DNA of 64,000 nucleotides from Seriola aureovittata (lineage: Eukaryota > Chordata > Actinopteri > Carangiformes > Carangidae), in NCBI RefSeq assembly GCF_021018895.1, contig NC_079371.1, positions 6,344,501-6,408,500 of the forward strand, given 5' to 3'. Position 1 is the stretch's first letter, and each line of letters starts with the position of its first letter. The notes below the pieces were generated by a model. That model searched no databases. It was not told the origin of the DNA and saw nothing but the letters and a program-made list of their open reading frames with translations. Positions 1 to 12,239 of the stretch are shown here, in pieces. The position numbers and the translations under genes were made by a program.

Positions 1-454
1 ACTGCTGTCTTGTGTACTAAAGTTTATATTTTTTTTGTATAAGTAATTTCTTTTATTATTGACTGTATCTGTATTATTGTGCTGTTACTGTTGCGTTTGT
101 GTTTTCAGGGCAGAGCCGTAACCACTGAGTCACACTCCACAACAAAAGAAGTCAGCTCACGTCTCAGTTGGGGTTGTGAACTACAGTTTAAGAATACCAG
201 GCATTAGAGGAATTACAGGGATGTTGAAGTGTTGACATGTCTTGACTTTAAGCACGTTAGGTTATACAGAAGGGATCAGCATATAGGAACATTATCATCT
301 CCTAAATCCCTTTGCTGTAAACTTTGCACATTTGATATGCCAACATCCACATACTATAAACTGGCATATTTTCAGCTGTCCAAAGCAGGTGTTAGTTATG
401 TATTATAACTCTAGTTCTATGATCACACACTGAGTCCTCTGATATGTCTCTTTA
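1..454. other. No gene recognised
   Basis: I see no coding exon that I can support. A pyrimidine-rich stretch followed by CAG near position 109 resembles a splice acceptor, but the sequence after it has early stops in the frames I read and matches no family I know. Confidence 0.4.
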
Positions 455-1010
455 CAGGAATAGTTCAGCATTTAGGGAAATACTCTTTCTTGCAGAGAGA
501 AAGTGAGATCAGTCCATCAAATGTGAAGATCCAACCAACAGTTGGGTAGCTTAACTCAGCTAGCCTAACTCTTCACAAAAAGCCTACAAGTGCCTCCAAA
601 GCGCAACAGTTATGCTATTGTTTTGTTTCTTCTCTGTTTTAAAACTGAATGTAGACATGAATTTCTTGTTTTGCCTGGTGTTATATGAGGGGCTATTTCT
701 AAAAAGACTGAAAGACTGAAGGTAGGACGAAACAGTTAGCCTGGCTCTGTCATTAAACATGAAGCTACAGCTAGCAGATGGTTAGCCTAGCTTAGCATAA
801 AGACATAAAGCAGGGGAAACAACTAGCCTGGCTCTGACTGAAGATAAAGTCCACCTACTAGCACCTCCTAAAGCTCACAGTGGGACTATTTCTTGTCCAG
901 TTGCACTGGCTTGATGCCCTGCAGCAAGCTTTAGTGCTACTAGTAGCTAACTGGCTGCTGGCTATAGCTTATTGAATATTCAGACATGGGAGCTGATAAG
1001 AAGATCAATA
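455..1010. repeat. Decayed teleost dispersed repeat
   Basis: The segment has phrases typical of a very common interspersed repeat of fish genomes: a 'ggaatagttcagcattt' end near 458, 'ttagcctagcttagcataaag' near 782, and 'gggaaacaactagcctggc' near 815. Related phrases occur twice (near 738 and 828), so more than one piece or a rearranged copy is present. The family name is not certain. It is recognised from memory of fish genomic repeats, and the exact ends cannot be fixed here. Confidence 0.45.
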
Positions 1011-1690
1011 CCTCTAACACTCTGACTGAAGTGCTTACATTTTTCACCTACACTACAACTTGCATATACATGATCAGCCAATCAGGATGAGGATCACTAA
1101 CTCTTCAGTGACTGGTGGATGTAAGCAGGGATACTTCTTAATGGTGCTCCCACATACACTGTAAAAAGCCTGAGCTCCAGCTGGACATTGTACAGTCAAA
1201 CAAGGATGACTTACTGCCCGAATAGGCCCCACACAGGTATGAAAATATGTAATCATCCTCCTGATGCTTTTGGCATTTTCAAACCGTTACTTAAGCAGGA
1301 ATGAACTAACAGCCCATCCTTAATTATAACTGCCTGAGGGAGTAGATGCAGAGGAGAAGAGGCTCCAGACTTTCAAACATTGACGCATCAGAAGCTGCCC
1401 TGTATGATGCTCACCGACTTGCTCAAGGGCACTTTTGAGGGCAGCAGAGGGGGAGGAAACACTGTTACTCATCTGTCCTCCTACACATATTTTATCAGCC
1501 AGTCTGTGAATACAAGCCAATGACCAAAAGAGGTTTTGTAACCTTTAGACAGCTGTTTCTCCCATCTCGAAACATGTAGGCAGCTATACCTTCCTTACAG
1601 TACATCTTCTAACAACAAAGAACTGTCAAAAACACACAAGTCCTGTACAAAAGTTCTGAAAAATGTTTCTAAAACACTGAAGTGCCAACG
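1011..1690. other. No gene recognised
   Basis: Only short chance reading frames lie here. No splice-bounded exon, RNA gene or repeat that I can name is visible. Confidence 0.4.
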
Positions 1691-1699
1691 TAAATCTAA

Positions 1700-1942
1700 T
1701 AATTCAGGGTGGTTTTTTTTATGGGCTGCGGGATAGAAAGTCCCACAATAATAAATCCACTGTACAATACAATGCATTTTTGTGTGGCACCTTGTGACCT
1801 GTTTGGCAGCATGTGGCAGTGGCACCTGGCGTGGGCTGCTGTCCAGTCATGGCTGTTGCAAAAGGGGTTGGGGTCTGTCATGGGCATCTTCATGGAGTCC
1901 ATGGTCATGTTACGGTTCCCATCTGGAGACAGACACCCTAGA
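1700..1942 (-). other. Possible minus-strand exon, unidentified
   Basis: On the minus strand an open frame follows a good-looking acceptor, a pyrimidine-rich run ending in CTAG just above 1942. It reads through a Cys- and Met-rich stretch containing the phrases SPDGNRNMTMDS and NPFCNSHDW, then CHCHMLPN, and ends at a stop near 1696. I do not recognise the protein. No partner exon was found upstream on that strand, where a long CA microsatellite begins at 2505. It could be a terminal exon of a gene lying at higher coordinates, or chance. The evidence is only the acceptor plus an open frame. Confidence 0.2.
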
Positions 1943-2364
1943 GGAATGAAAAAGAGAGATTTTAAATTCCCTTTTGGGATCATTATTCATCTACTATTGG
2001 TTTAGATGGGTAAAAGGATGGTCCAAGGTCAAAACCAGAATTAGATTTAAAGGGTGTCTGATCTCTGGCTTCCTTTTATGACAAAATCGCTGTACTTTAC
2101 TGACATGAGTGCTTTGTGATCTCCACTGTTATTTCGATTCTTCTGCCTTTTGTCAAAAGAAAAAGGAGTAGTGAGGCCACTCTGACCCTGAAGTCAGTCT
2201 GACTCTATATGGACTTTTACAACACTGTCTTTTATAATACATTCCTCCTCATGCAGTTGTTTGCTCAAGTTCTGCTCACAGGTTCAACAGCCTGGCCCCT
2301 TGGTACTTCCTGTCTGAGTGACCTAAGACCTCTACTCCAAAAGTTGCAGTTGCTCTGACAGATA

Positions 2365-4800
<2,436 letters not shown>

Positions 4801-4836
4801 ATGCTCACAGCGGCTTCACATGGCAAATTAATTACA

Positions 4837-5060
4837 TTAAAAAAACCGTCCATACTTGGCGTCACTTGAGGACAACTGAGGTATGTCCATCTGCTGTGGG
4901 AACTGTGAGATGTGGTTGAAAGCTCCAGAAAAAGCTGCTACATGAACCTTTAGTTCAAGATAAAGATTGTTTTTGTCAAACTTGGCTCGGCCATTCACAG
5001 AGCTTAAACCACTGTGGACTGACTCTCTCTGTGCCTCAAAGAACATTTGGTTAATTTTTT
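4837..5060 (-). other. Unidentified minus-strand open frame
   Basis: A minus-strand frame covers this stretch and contains phrases such as AQRESVHSGLSSVNGR and ISQFPQQMDIPQLSSSDAK. Its composition is less biased than that of neighbouring frames. I do not recognise it. It could be an old transposon-derived or gene fragment. The upstream part of the frame runs into TA-rich low-complexity sequence and is not credible as protein. Confidence 0.15.
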
Positions 5061-5111
5061 TCATTATGCTATAAAGTTTAAAAGGTTGAATCACTGAAAT
5101 TACAAAAAAAA

Positions 5112-5151
5112 AATATATATACAGTATATGTATATATCTATACACACACGC

Positions 5152-5200
<49 letters not shown>

Positions 5201-5222
5201 GTGTATGTATATATATATATAC
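5112..5222. repeat. TA-rich microsatellite
   Basis: A tract dominated by TA dinucleotides with a few TG and CA interruptions. It lies directly upstream of the lectin pseudogene remnant, where the remaining lectin exons would be expected. Confidence 0.9.
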
Positions 5223-5437
5223 GTAAATATTGTTTTTCACTGACATCTGATGGTATCTCTCCATGCAGTTAGTTTATCTCTCTCTACCTCAACCCCAATA
5301 AAATGGAGGTCAATGGAATTTTTTATATGGAGCTCACAGCCTGAAAAAAATGCCCTTGTTCCTGTTTCTTGGAAAGAAGAAAGTAGTCTATTTAAACAGT
5401 TCTCTGCACACCTTTCTGCATCTTTGCTTTTGTGTCC

Positions 5438-5471
5438 TTCTCTCTCTCTCTGTCTCTCTCTCTCTCTCTGT
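5438..5471. repeat. (CT)n short microsatellite
   Basis: A pyrimidine run of TCTCTC units broken twice by TG, about 130 bases upstream of the lectin pseudogene exon. Confidence 0.85.
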
Positions 5472-5597
5472 CCATCTATACAGCCTGTATAGGTGGATAC
5501 AGATACTAGGTCAGAGATGAGATTCACACACAGACTTTATAAAAAAGACTCTTCCTCGGTACTGTAAATAAACACTTACTGTAAGTCCCCTCGGGGG

Positions 5598-6054
5598 GAT
5601 TGGAGGTGGGATGAATGTACACTGTTCAAATACATCTATTGATATTCCCACAGCAGCAGTCACAACTATGACTGTTTCTACCTGAACATCCAAGGTAAGA
5701 CCAAAGGCTGAGGTATAGTATACTCTAATAAAGCTAAAATAAAGTATTTAGGCCTTGATTGTTGCTTTGACATGGCTGCAATTCAACTGTGCAGTGTGGA
5801 AGATATATAGTATAGTGAGTATAAAGAACTTATTGTTGGCAGGACTAGATAGTCACCCTTTCTTAACACCTGCATGAGACTGATAACATGTGCTCTACCA
5901 GAATCTATCACTATCTCTGTCTTTTCTTGTTGATCTTTGTTCCTTTACAGACACAAGAGGCTGGACCAGTGAGCGCTGCCACCACGAACACCAATCCATC
6001 TGCTCATTTAAACTCATCCACTGCCAGGATGTGAGCAGAGACGTGTATCACTGA
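5598..6054 (+). pseudogene. C-type lectin pseudogene, last two exons only
   Basis: Two segments match the last two exons of the intact lectin gene at 9943-11554. The first (5598-5694) is 97 bases, exactly the length of the intact exon 11222-11318. It reads DWRWDECTLFKYIY, a stop, then YSHSSSHNYDCFYLNIQ, and ends in a phase-1 GTAAGA donor. The stop (TGA, 5640-5642) replaces the codon for Trp157 of the intact protein. The base pair before this exon is GG, not AG, so its acceptor is lost. The second segment (5951-6054) follows a good TTTACAG acceptor. It keeps the W-C-C-C spacing of the intact last exon (W+5 C, +8 C, +7 C), then runs ten codons further to TGA. Earlier exons (signal peptide, linker, first half of the lectin domain) were not found. 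The copy cannot make a lectin. A polyA-type AATAAA lies at 6325-6330. Confidence 0.85.
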
Positions 6055-6140
6055 GCATGGTCAACGGGGATCAACAGCTGTGTCGCTCACATGTTATATA
6101 TATATATAAGATATAAGATACATCTATGTATGTGCATACA

Positions 6141-6287
6141 CCTTGTTGTCTCTGGTAAACACAGGTCATTCTTACAAGCTGAACATTGACCTTGTTGTCT
6201 CTGGTAAACACAGGTCATTCTTACAAGCTGAACATTGACCTTGTTGTCTCTGGTAAACACAGGTCATTCTTACAAGCTGAACATTGA
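6141..6287. repeat. 49-bp tandem repeat, three exact copies
   Basis: Three head-to-tail units of 49 bases start at 6141, 6190 and 6239, each beginning CCTTGTTGTCTCTGG and ending in AAGCTGAACATTGA. I see no difference between copies, which suggests recent amplification. The array lies between the pseudogene stop codon and the AATAAA at 6325, that is, in what would have been its 3' UTR. Confidence 0.95.
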
Positions 6288-6330
6288 CGTATAGTCTATT
6301 GATGAGTTGATAGATTATGCAGAAAATAAA

Positions 6331-7600
6331 TGAAAGATTCTTCTTCTTTGATTATTTTGTGTGTTGAGTTGTACAGAGACAGCTTTCTCCAAGTGTGGGA
6401 GAGAAAAAAGAAAAGAAAATGCTTTTAAATGAAAGAATTTCATTTCATATTGTTTTAGTGATAAAAAAATCTGACAAGATACCAACAAATGTGGTGTTCT
6501 GTAACCTAAAAAACAAGATGTTACAACATGATGGGAATAATAAGACAAGTATTTTTCTGTGTTCTTTTGTGTTTAAAAAAAAAAAAAAGAATCTAACTAA
6601 CACCACCGGCTTCAGCATCACAGTGTCAGAGTTTATGAGACAAAAAGAAAGTTCAGTTCAGTTCATATGAAAACAGTTTACTGTGCTTGTTCATGTACAT
6701 GTGCTTGTTATTCTATGAGGAAGTTGATATTTGGGTCACTGTCGTGTGATACATTAACAATAGACCTGTTAGATTATTAACTACATTTCAACACAACAGT
6801 TGTTATCAGCAGATATGGTTTTATCAGCCATCAGGTTCAGAAATTTAGTGACATCAAGAGGCATATCAAAAGTACTATACATGGTTGTAAACGACCTACA
6901 TATTAACTTAGCTGTATACTTAAAAAATGCTATTGTGGCAGAGGGAGTGAGACGGGAGAGAACTATATTTTTAGTTGGTTCAGTAGAAAGGGAATGAACT
7001 ACACTACCTGGGGAATTACACCCCAGGAATACCAATGACCTTAAATCCACAGTCAAACAAGGCAAAGACTCACAGACTGAAGGGGCGGAGACGTGATTCA
7101 AAATAAAAGTGTTTTTATGAATCAAATAAAAGAAACCAGAAGACATCACTGAATCACAGGCATCAGTAAGTAGTTGGAAACAGAGTGGAAACCAGATAAA
7201 GCTATGAAAGTATTTCTGTAACAAAAACTAATTTAAGATATGATTACAATTTTTCACAATTAGAAGTTATTTAAAATGTACTTCCAGTATTCAAAAGAAA
7301 CAAACTGGCTGTTGACTGGGGTGGATGTCTGGGAGAGCTACCGTATACACCACGAGTGCAGTCAGAGGCTGGCACTCAGTCCCTTGAAATAAACAAAGAA
7401 AAAAAAAAACTACAAACAAGGTTAACCGAATGATTAAAAGATACCAGTTTGTTAAAATGCATATAAAAAGCAGTGTCTTAACATTTAAAAATGGTGAGCA
7501 ATTAATTTAATCCAAAACTTTGCAAAAACAGCAGCAGGTGGGGACCTACAAAGGAACAGAGTATAATTACAAATTGACATAATTACTTATACAAGTAAAG
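6331..7600. other. Gene-free stretch
   Basis: No gene recognised. The longest reading frame (minus strand, 6781-7224, 147 codons) has no domain, motif or splice context that I can identify, and I treat it as chance. Homopolymer A runs lie near 6576 and 7400. Confidence 0.4.
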
Positions 7601-7605
7601 GTAAA

Positions 7606-7880
7606 ATGGGGCGTGAGATTCACAGGCAGATTGGCGCAGCATCGGCAGTAATGTGGGCATTGTACCGGACCACTGTGGGGAGGAGGGAGTTGAGCCGGAA
7701 GGCAAAGCTTTCAATTTACCAGTCTGTCTACGTTCCAACTGGGAGCAGGTCCTGTGGTGGACCCAGAACATGCTGGGGAGACTACATATCTCATCTGGCC
7801 TGGGAGCACCTAGGGGTCTCCTAGGAGTAACTGTAAATCATTGCTGGAGAGAGGGACATCTGGACTATTTGCTTAACCTG
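7606..7880 (+). mobile_element. Rex3/RTE-like LINE, internally deleted 3' piece
   Basis: The plus strand reads GAASAVMWALYRTTVGRREL, then SRKAKLSIYQSVYVPT, matching the late reverse-transcriptase region of a very common fish non-LTR element. It then jumps directly to a segment reading PRTCWGDYISHLAWEHLGV, which in full elements lies about a hundred residues later. The block between is deleted, and frameshifts follow (a diverged LLPPQP-type ending lies near 7880). Assignment to the Rex3/RTE group is from memory. The same C-terminal segment occurs inverted at 60445-60665. Confidence 0.65.
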
Positions 7881-8299
7881 CTGCCACCACAACCCTGTGA
7901 AGATGTATGTCGACTGTGTGATTGCACGATCCAAATCTTCATCAAAACCTGCCATTGTCAGTGTGTGGGTTGGTAGCTCGGAGGTTGTTATTGTTTTCCA
8001 TAGCAACGGAAATAGGCGCCCAATGCCAGGCTTATACCCACAGTTTACATCCAGTGAATCAGACTACCCAGTCAGCAGCAATGTGTATATAGACCTGCCA
8101 TATTCGAAAGGCATTGCATTTGCGTAACACACTTTCAGGTGTCAAATGTTTTGTTGGGGCTGAATGTGTAGGTGATGTCCATTGAGAAGGATGTTCAACT
8201 CTGAAAAACTCTCTCCACTGGCAAGAAATCTTCAAATGGTGATGAATTTGTCGTGTTCATGTCAACGAGAGATCTGACAGGTCAGGCAGGGCTTTGCTG

Positions 8300-8460
8300 G
8301 ATGTTCTGGATCAGGACTAAAGCAGACGTGGTTTTTGCAGTCCGGACCCCTCAGCTCTGAACTCCTTACCTGAAGATCTGGTGCTGCAAAATTTGTCACA
8401 ACTTCTAAATCACTTCTCCAAATGTATCAATTAAAAAAAAGCTTTTTACTAATGTTAGTG
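8300..8460 (+). mobile_element. Possible LINE C-terminal fragment
   Basis: With one base restored, the sequence near 8345-8390 would read a PQLWNSLPEDL-type phrase, which is characteristic of the C-terminus of L2-like LINE polymerases. A Leu-rich tail and a short A-run follow at 8433. The match is short and frameshifted. Confidence 0.35.
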
Positions 8461-8549
8461 TTTTGTTGTTTTATGCTTAACATGATTTATCAGCTCATGC
8501 AAAATACAGTCACATATTGTTATAGGCTTTACAACCAACTTTACAACCT

Positions 8550-9645
8550 CCTTTACAAACACAATAATAAGGCCAATTAGTGATATCAGTAATACTGATA
8601 TGACTGCTACAGCCATGACCAGAATGATACAGTGAATTACCGCAGTAATGTCAATGAGGTTACACTGACAGTTCTCACTGAAATGTGAAAAAATAATATT
8701 GAGTTTAAAGGTATCTATAATGGAAATGAACAGATTATAATCTTTAAAAAGATGTTTATTGGATTTTCTGTATGAAAGCCATCACATTCATTTTTCAATG
8801 AAGGTGAAAATTAAGGGAGGGTTATAATGCTATTTGGTCATTTTGAAAAGATATTTAAGTGTTTTTCATGGGTTTAATTTGACTGTTTTGAACTCCTTTT
8901 GTACATAGATTATTGTGCTCTCTTCACAGTCTGGATTTTATGAAGGCTGTAGATATTTTCTACATTTAGTCAGTCTGCAGGAATAAACACCTGTTTTAAG
9001 GCTCACACGGTGAATGTGTATAGAAGGCTGTTTATTACCAGCTAAGAAAAGCTGCAGGCTTTTGATAGAAAATGCATTATGTTGTCACATTTATAACAGC
9101 AGTTAATAGATAGTTTTTTATTTTTTAAGGAAAAGAACGATAAGTAGAGACCATATTATACTGACAATGAACAGCCTTCTAAACACAGTGTTTATTCCTG
9201 CTGTTTTAATGTAGAAACCTTCCACAGCCGTCATACAATCCAGACTGAAGAGAGTACATGACTTCCCCTGAACTTACACATTCAGTCAATTATCAGCAAA
9301 CTGTACATACACGAGTTCTAAAAAGTCAAACTATACAGCATTATGGCCCTCCCTGACTTTTCACCTTAAATGAAAAAAAATTAAATGGATGGCTTTCATT
9401 CAAAGACTTCATTAAATAACCTTAATAAATTAATATATAATCCCATTTCAAATACCTTACTCAAGTCTTCATAATTTTTTTGTCAATCACCCAAGTCAGT
9501 AGGAGCTGTCAGATCTGCCTCTCTGAAGGAAAAACATTAATTAGTGTGTGATTACTTTATTGGTCATGACTGTATCAGTCACATCAGTAACACTCATCAA
9601 CATTTCCTTATTGGCATTGTGAAATTAAAGGAGGCTGTATTTGAG
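8550..9645. repeat. 1.1-kb imperfect inverted repeat (palindrome)
   Basis: Left arm about 8550-9045 and right arm about 9160-9645 are reverse complements of each other with substitutions and small indels. A loop of about 115 bases lies between them. Paired landmarks include AGTCTGGAT (8930 / complement near 9240), GCAGGAATAAACAC (8976 / near 9193), AGAAGGCTGTT (9022 / near 9170), TGAAAGCCATC (8774 / near 9393), CATGACCA (8615 / near 9565) and CCTCCTTTA (8548 / near 9627). The right arm ends about 85 bases before the lectin TATA box. It could be an old inverted duplication or a foldback-type element. No target duplication was identified. Confidence 0.85.
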
Positions 9646-9729
9646 AGATGAAACACAAACACACTCACGTTTAGATCAAAGTGCATTCATTCACGTGCTG
9701 CACTGTACTCTGCCTATGGTTCAGGTGTG

Positions 9730-9738
9730 TATATAAGG
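9730..9738 (+). promoter_or_regulatory. TATA box of the lectin gene
   Basis: TATATAAGG lies about 30 bases before the presumed transcription start (about 9762). A short 5' UTR exon follows and ends at 9813 with a CAG|GTAAAA donor. The acceptor of the next exon is CCCACCAG ending at 9905. The fit of TATA, 5' UTR exon, intron and first coding exon supports this as the promoter. Confidence 0.8.
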
Positions 9739-9942
9739 AGCAGAGCAGCCTCCTCATTATCACTGCAGCATTAACTGATACCTGACCAGCCTCAACTCAC
9801 AGCTACCTGACAGGTAAAACTCCTGCTCTCTCACACTCTCATTCCACAGCGGTAAATTTGTCTTTCTGCTCTTTAACTGCTTTGACTCTCTCCGACTCCC
9901 ACCAGACGCTAAACCACTTCATCATTGCTCATCCTCCTCAAC

Positions 9943-11554
9943 ATGTTCATCATGAAGGCCCTCGTGCTCCTCTTGGTTTTGCTCAGCGTTGCTCTGGATG
10001 TCACAGCTCAAGCAGGTCAGATTAACTTTTCATACCATTTCCAGTCTTAAGTAAGAGTTGTGCAGCTCCCTGTGTAATCCAAATCCGAAAAACCCTATTC
10101 TTCCCCACAGAGAAATTGCTTTGTTACAACTACACAACACGCAATTTGGAAAGAGGAAGTAAATTTGTAAAAACTACTGTTAAATAGTAATTTCATAGTT
10201 ATAAAATAGTAAAGTAAATCAGAGGCAGATGACATGAAGCAGCCACTTCCTTTTGCTCTCCTTCCAGGTGGAGTTGTTGAAGCCGCACCACAGGAGGTGA
10301 AGGGTGACAACCAGGGTAAGCTGCTCTCACAAAGAAAACAACTCTAACAAAACAAAAACAAACAAAACATGAACATTTTGAACAGACTGCACATCAGACT
10401 GTAACAGAGCTCCTGCTTTTGGTTTTATTTTCTCTCAGTGGTAGAAAATGAAGTTGAAGAGTTTGTTCCTAAAGGTAAAAAGCTGAAAGACTACAGTAAT
10501 TCACTACATCCTGTGTCATATTAGTGGAAGATTGTGATCATAATGTGACTTTTTTTCTCTTTTTTTTAGGGGATGGGTCTGAGGTATTTTCTGCTGGAGA
10601 GATGGCTTCATCAGCTGAAGGTCTATTGTCTTTATATGAATCATTGAACACTGACTCCTTCTATACATTCTAATGAAATTAAATCAGTCTCTTTTCTGCT
10701 CCTCCCTCAATCTCCTCTGCAGGTCGTTTCTTCGCTTGTCCCACTGGTTGGACCAGATACAGGAATGGCTGCTATCTGTATGTGCACTCTGGCAGAACCT
10801 GGAGCAGTGCTGCGGTAATTTAAATCCTTTACTCAAAGACAGAACGCTGTTTTTATACTTTATTTCTCTACTGTTCATCTGACAGACTGACTTTCCCTAA
10901 CATAAAAATACTCATTCTACATTTTATCACATTAACATAATATTTGCATGTGTATGCTTGTACCACCTTCAGGCCAACTGCAGGAGTCTGGGAGCCTCCT
11001 TGGCTTCTGTCAGTGACGTGTTTGATTACAGTTTCCTGCAGGACCTGACCATGAGGTCAGGAAACTCCGTCGCCTGGATGGGAGGATTCTACTTCCAGGT
11101 TATTTACCATCACACATGTATCCATCAAACTGCCTATAACAGATGATTCACCATCTTAGTCAGGCTAATAAAAAGTCTAATAAATGTCTGCTGTTTGTTA
11201 AACTTCACGTTTTATGTCCAGGGCTGGAGGTGGGTGGACCAGACCCCCTTCACATACAACTACTGGAACTCACAGAATACTGTCAGCCGCTACCAGTGCG
11301 TCTACCTTAATGCCAGGGGTGAGACAGAGCATTTCCATATGTCACATTTATTCTTTACTTGTGTTCAGATAGCTCCATACATGCTGTAATGATTACATTT
11401 TTAAAGGTTTCATAATCATCTCAGGTAATCATAGACTTGTGTATCTATACACAATATTAATGATCAAACATTTTCTGTTGCAGCGGGCTGGTCCAATCAT
11501 GACTGCAATAATGGATGGACATCCATCTGCATGAAGAGAATTGATACCTGCTAA
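9943..11554 (+). CDS. Secreted C-type lectin (ladderlectin / type II antifreeze-like)
   Basis: Eight coding exons: 9943-10015, 10268-10315, 10439-10474, 10570-10620, 10723-10814, 10973-11098, 11222-11318, 11484-11554. All introns begin GT and end AG, and the product is 197 aa. Residues 1-22 are a signal peptide (hydrophobic LVLLLVLLSVAL, then DVTA). Residues 23-72 are an acidic linker. Residues 75-197 are one C-type lectin domain with C75-C86, C103-C190 and C168-C182 in the expected disulfide positions, and WMGG (135-138) in place of WIGL. Relatives are small soluble fish lectins used in innate recognition; some members bind ice. The EPN/QPD triplet is absent (YNYWNSQNTVSRYQC) and WND is replaced by WSN, so classical calcium-dependent sugar binding is doubtful. 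The ligand cannot be named. The start is the first ATG in the exon; a second, Met4, is also possible. A dead paralogue tail lies 4 kb upstream. Confidence 0.9.
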
Positions 11555-11865
11555 GCGTGACAGCAGGGCGCAGCTGTCTGTACTGATCTGAATCATAATC
11601 TCCAGATAGTGATGGAGGGCATTTGGAGTGTTAGCAAACACAGCCTTGCTTTGATTTTAGGATAAAGAATGTGACTGTCCTATGACAGGATAATGCTGTA
11701 TTAGTGCTGTGTATTTTAGCAGCGATATACTTGTTGATGTCTTCATGCTACAAAATCAGACTTGTAAAGAGGTGGTGTTGATGATCTATTTTTGTTTTTT
11801 TACTTTGGAATATATGTTTACGATAGCAAAGTGTTTATAAGAAGTTAAAATTTATGACATAAATG

Positions 11866-11871
11866 AATAAA
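11866..11871 (+). terminator. PolyA signal of the lectin gene
   Basis: AATAAA sits 312 bases after the lectin stop codon in AT-rich sequence, a plausible 3' UTR length. Cleavage would be expected about 10-30 bases later. Confidence 0.7.
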
Positions 11872-12239
11872 AAATAATATTCAACATACAGTGTTACTCT
11901 TGTGCCTTTCATGTGTTCTTCATTGAACCCTTATAGAAATCTAGAATGTAGAAAACTCAATCAGAATATTTGAAAGAACACCCTTTTGTAGTTCTTCTGT
12001 CCTACAGAGACCGAGGAGGTTTTCTACACATGTAAATTTAGTCACAGGACGCGTTACAGCCTTTGTCCAGTTGGCTAACCAGTTTGGCCTAAGACTTGCT
12101 CTTCAGATATCCACAGATAAAGCATTATATGCAGGGTCAGATACTCTGTTTTCCAGTAAGCCCATCACTACCGATACTTTATTTGCACTTCACCCACTGA
12201 ATAGTTTGCAACATGTACAATAATATATCAAGATTGAGC

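Noticed and set aside
6141..6287. CRISPR-like repeat array
   Set aside because: The repeats are directly adjacent without spacers and the DNA is vertebrate; it is a simple tandem repeat.
6781..7224. 147-codon minus-strand frame
   Set aside because: No domain, motif or splice context was seen, and a frame of this length can occur by chance in 64 kb.
10101..10160. An extra lectin exon after the ACAG at 10107-10110
   Set aside because: It has no good donor in a compatible phase, and the exon chain joins perfectly in phase 1 without it.
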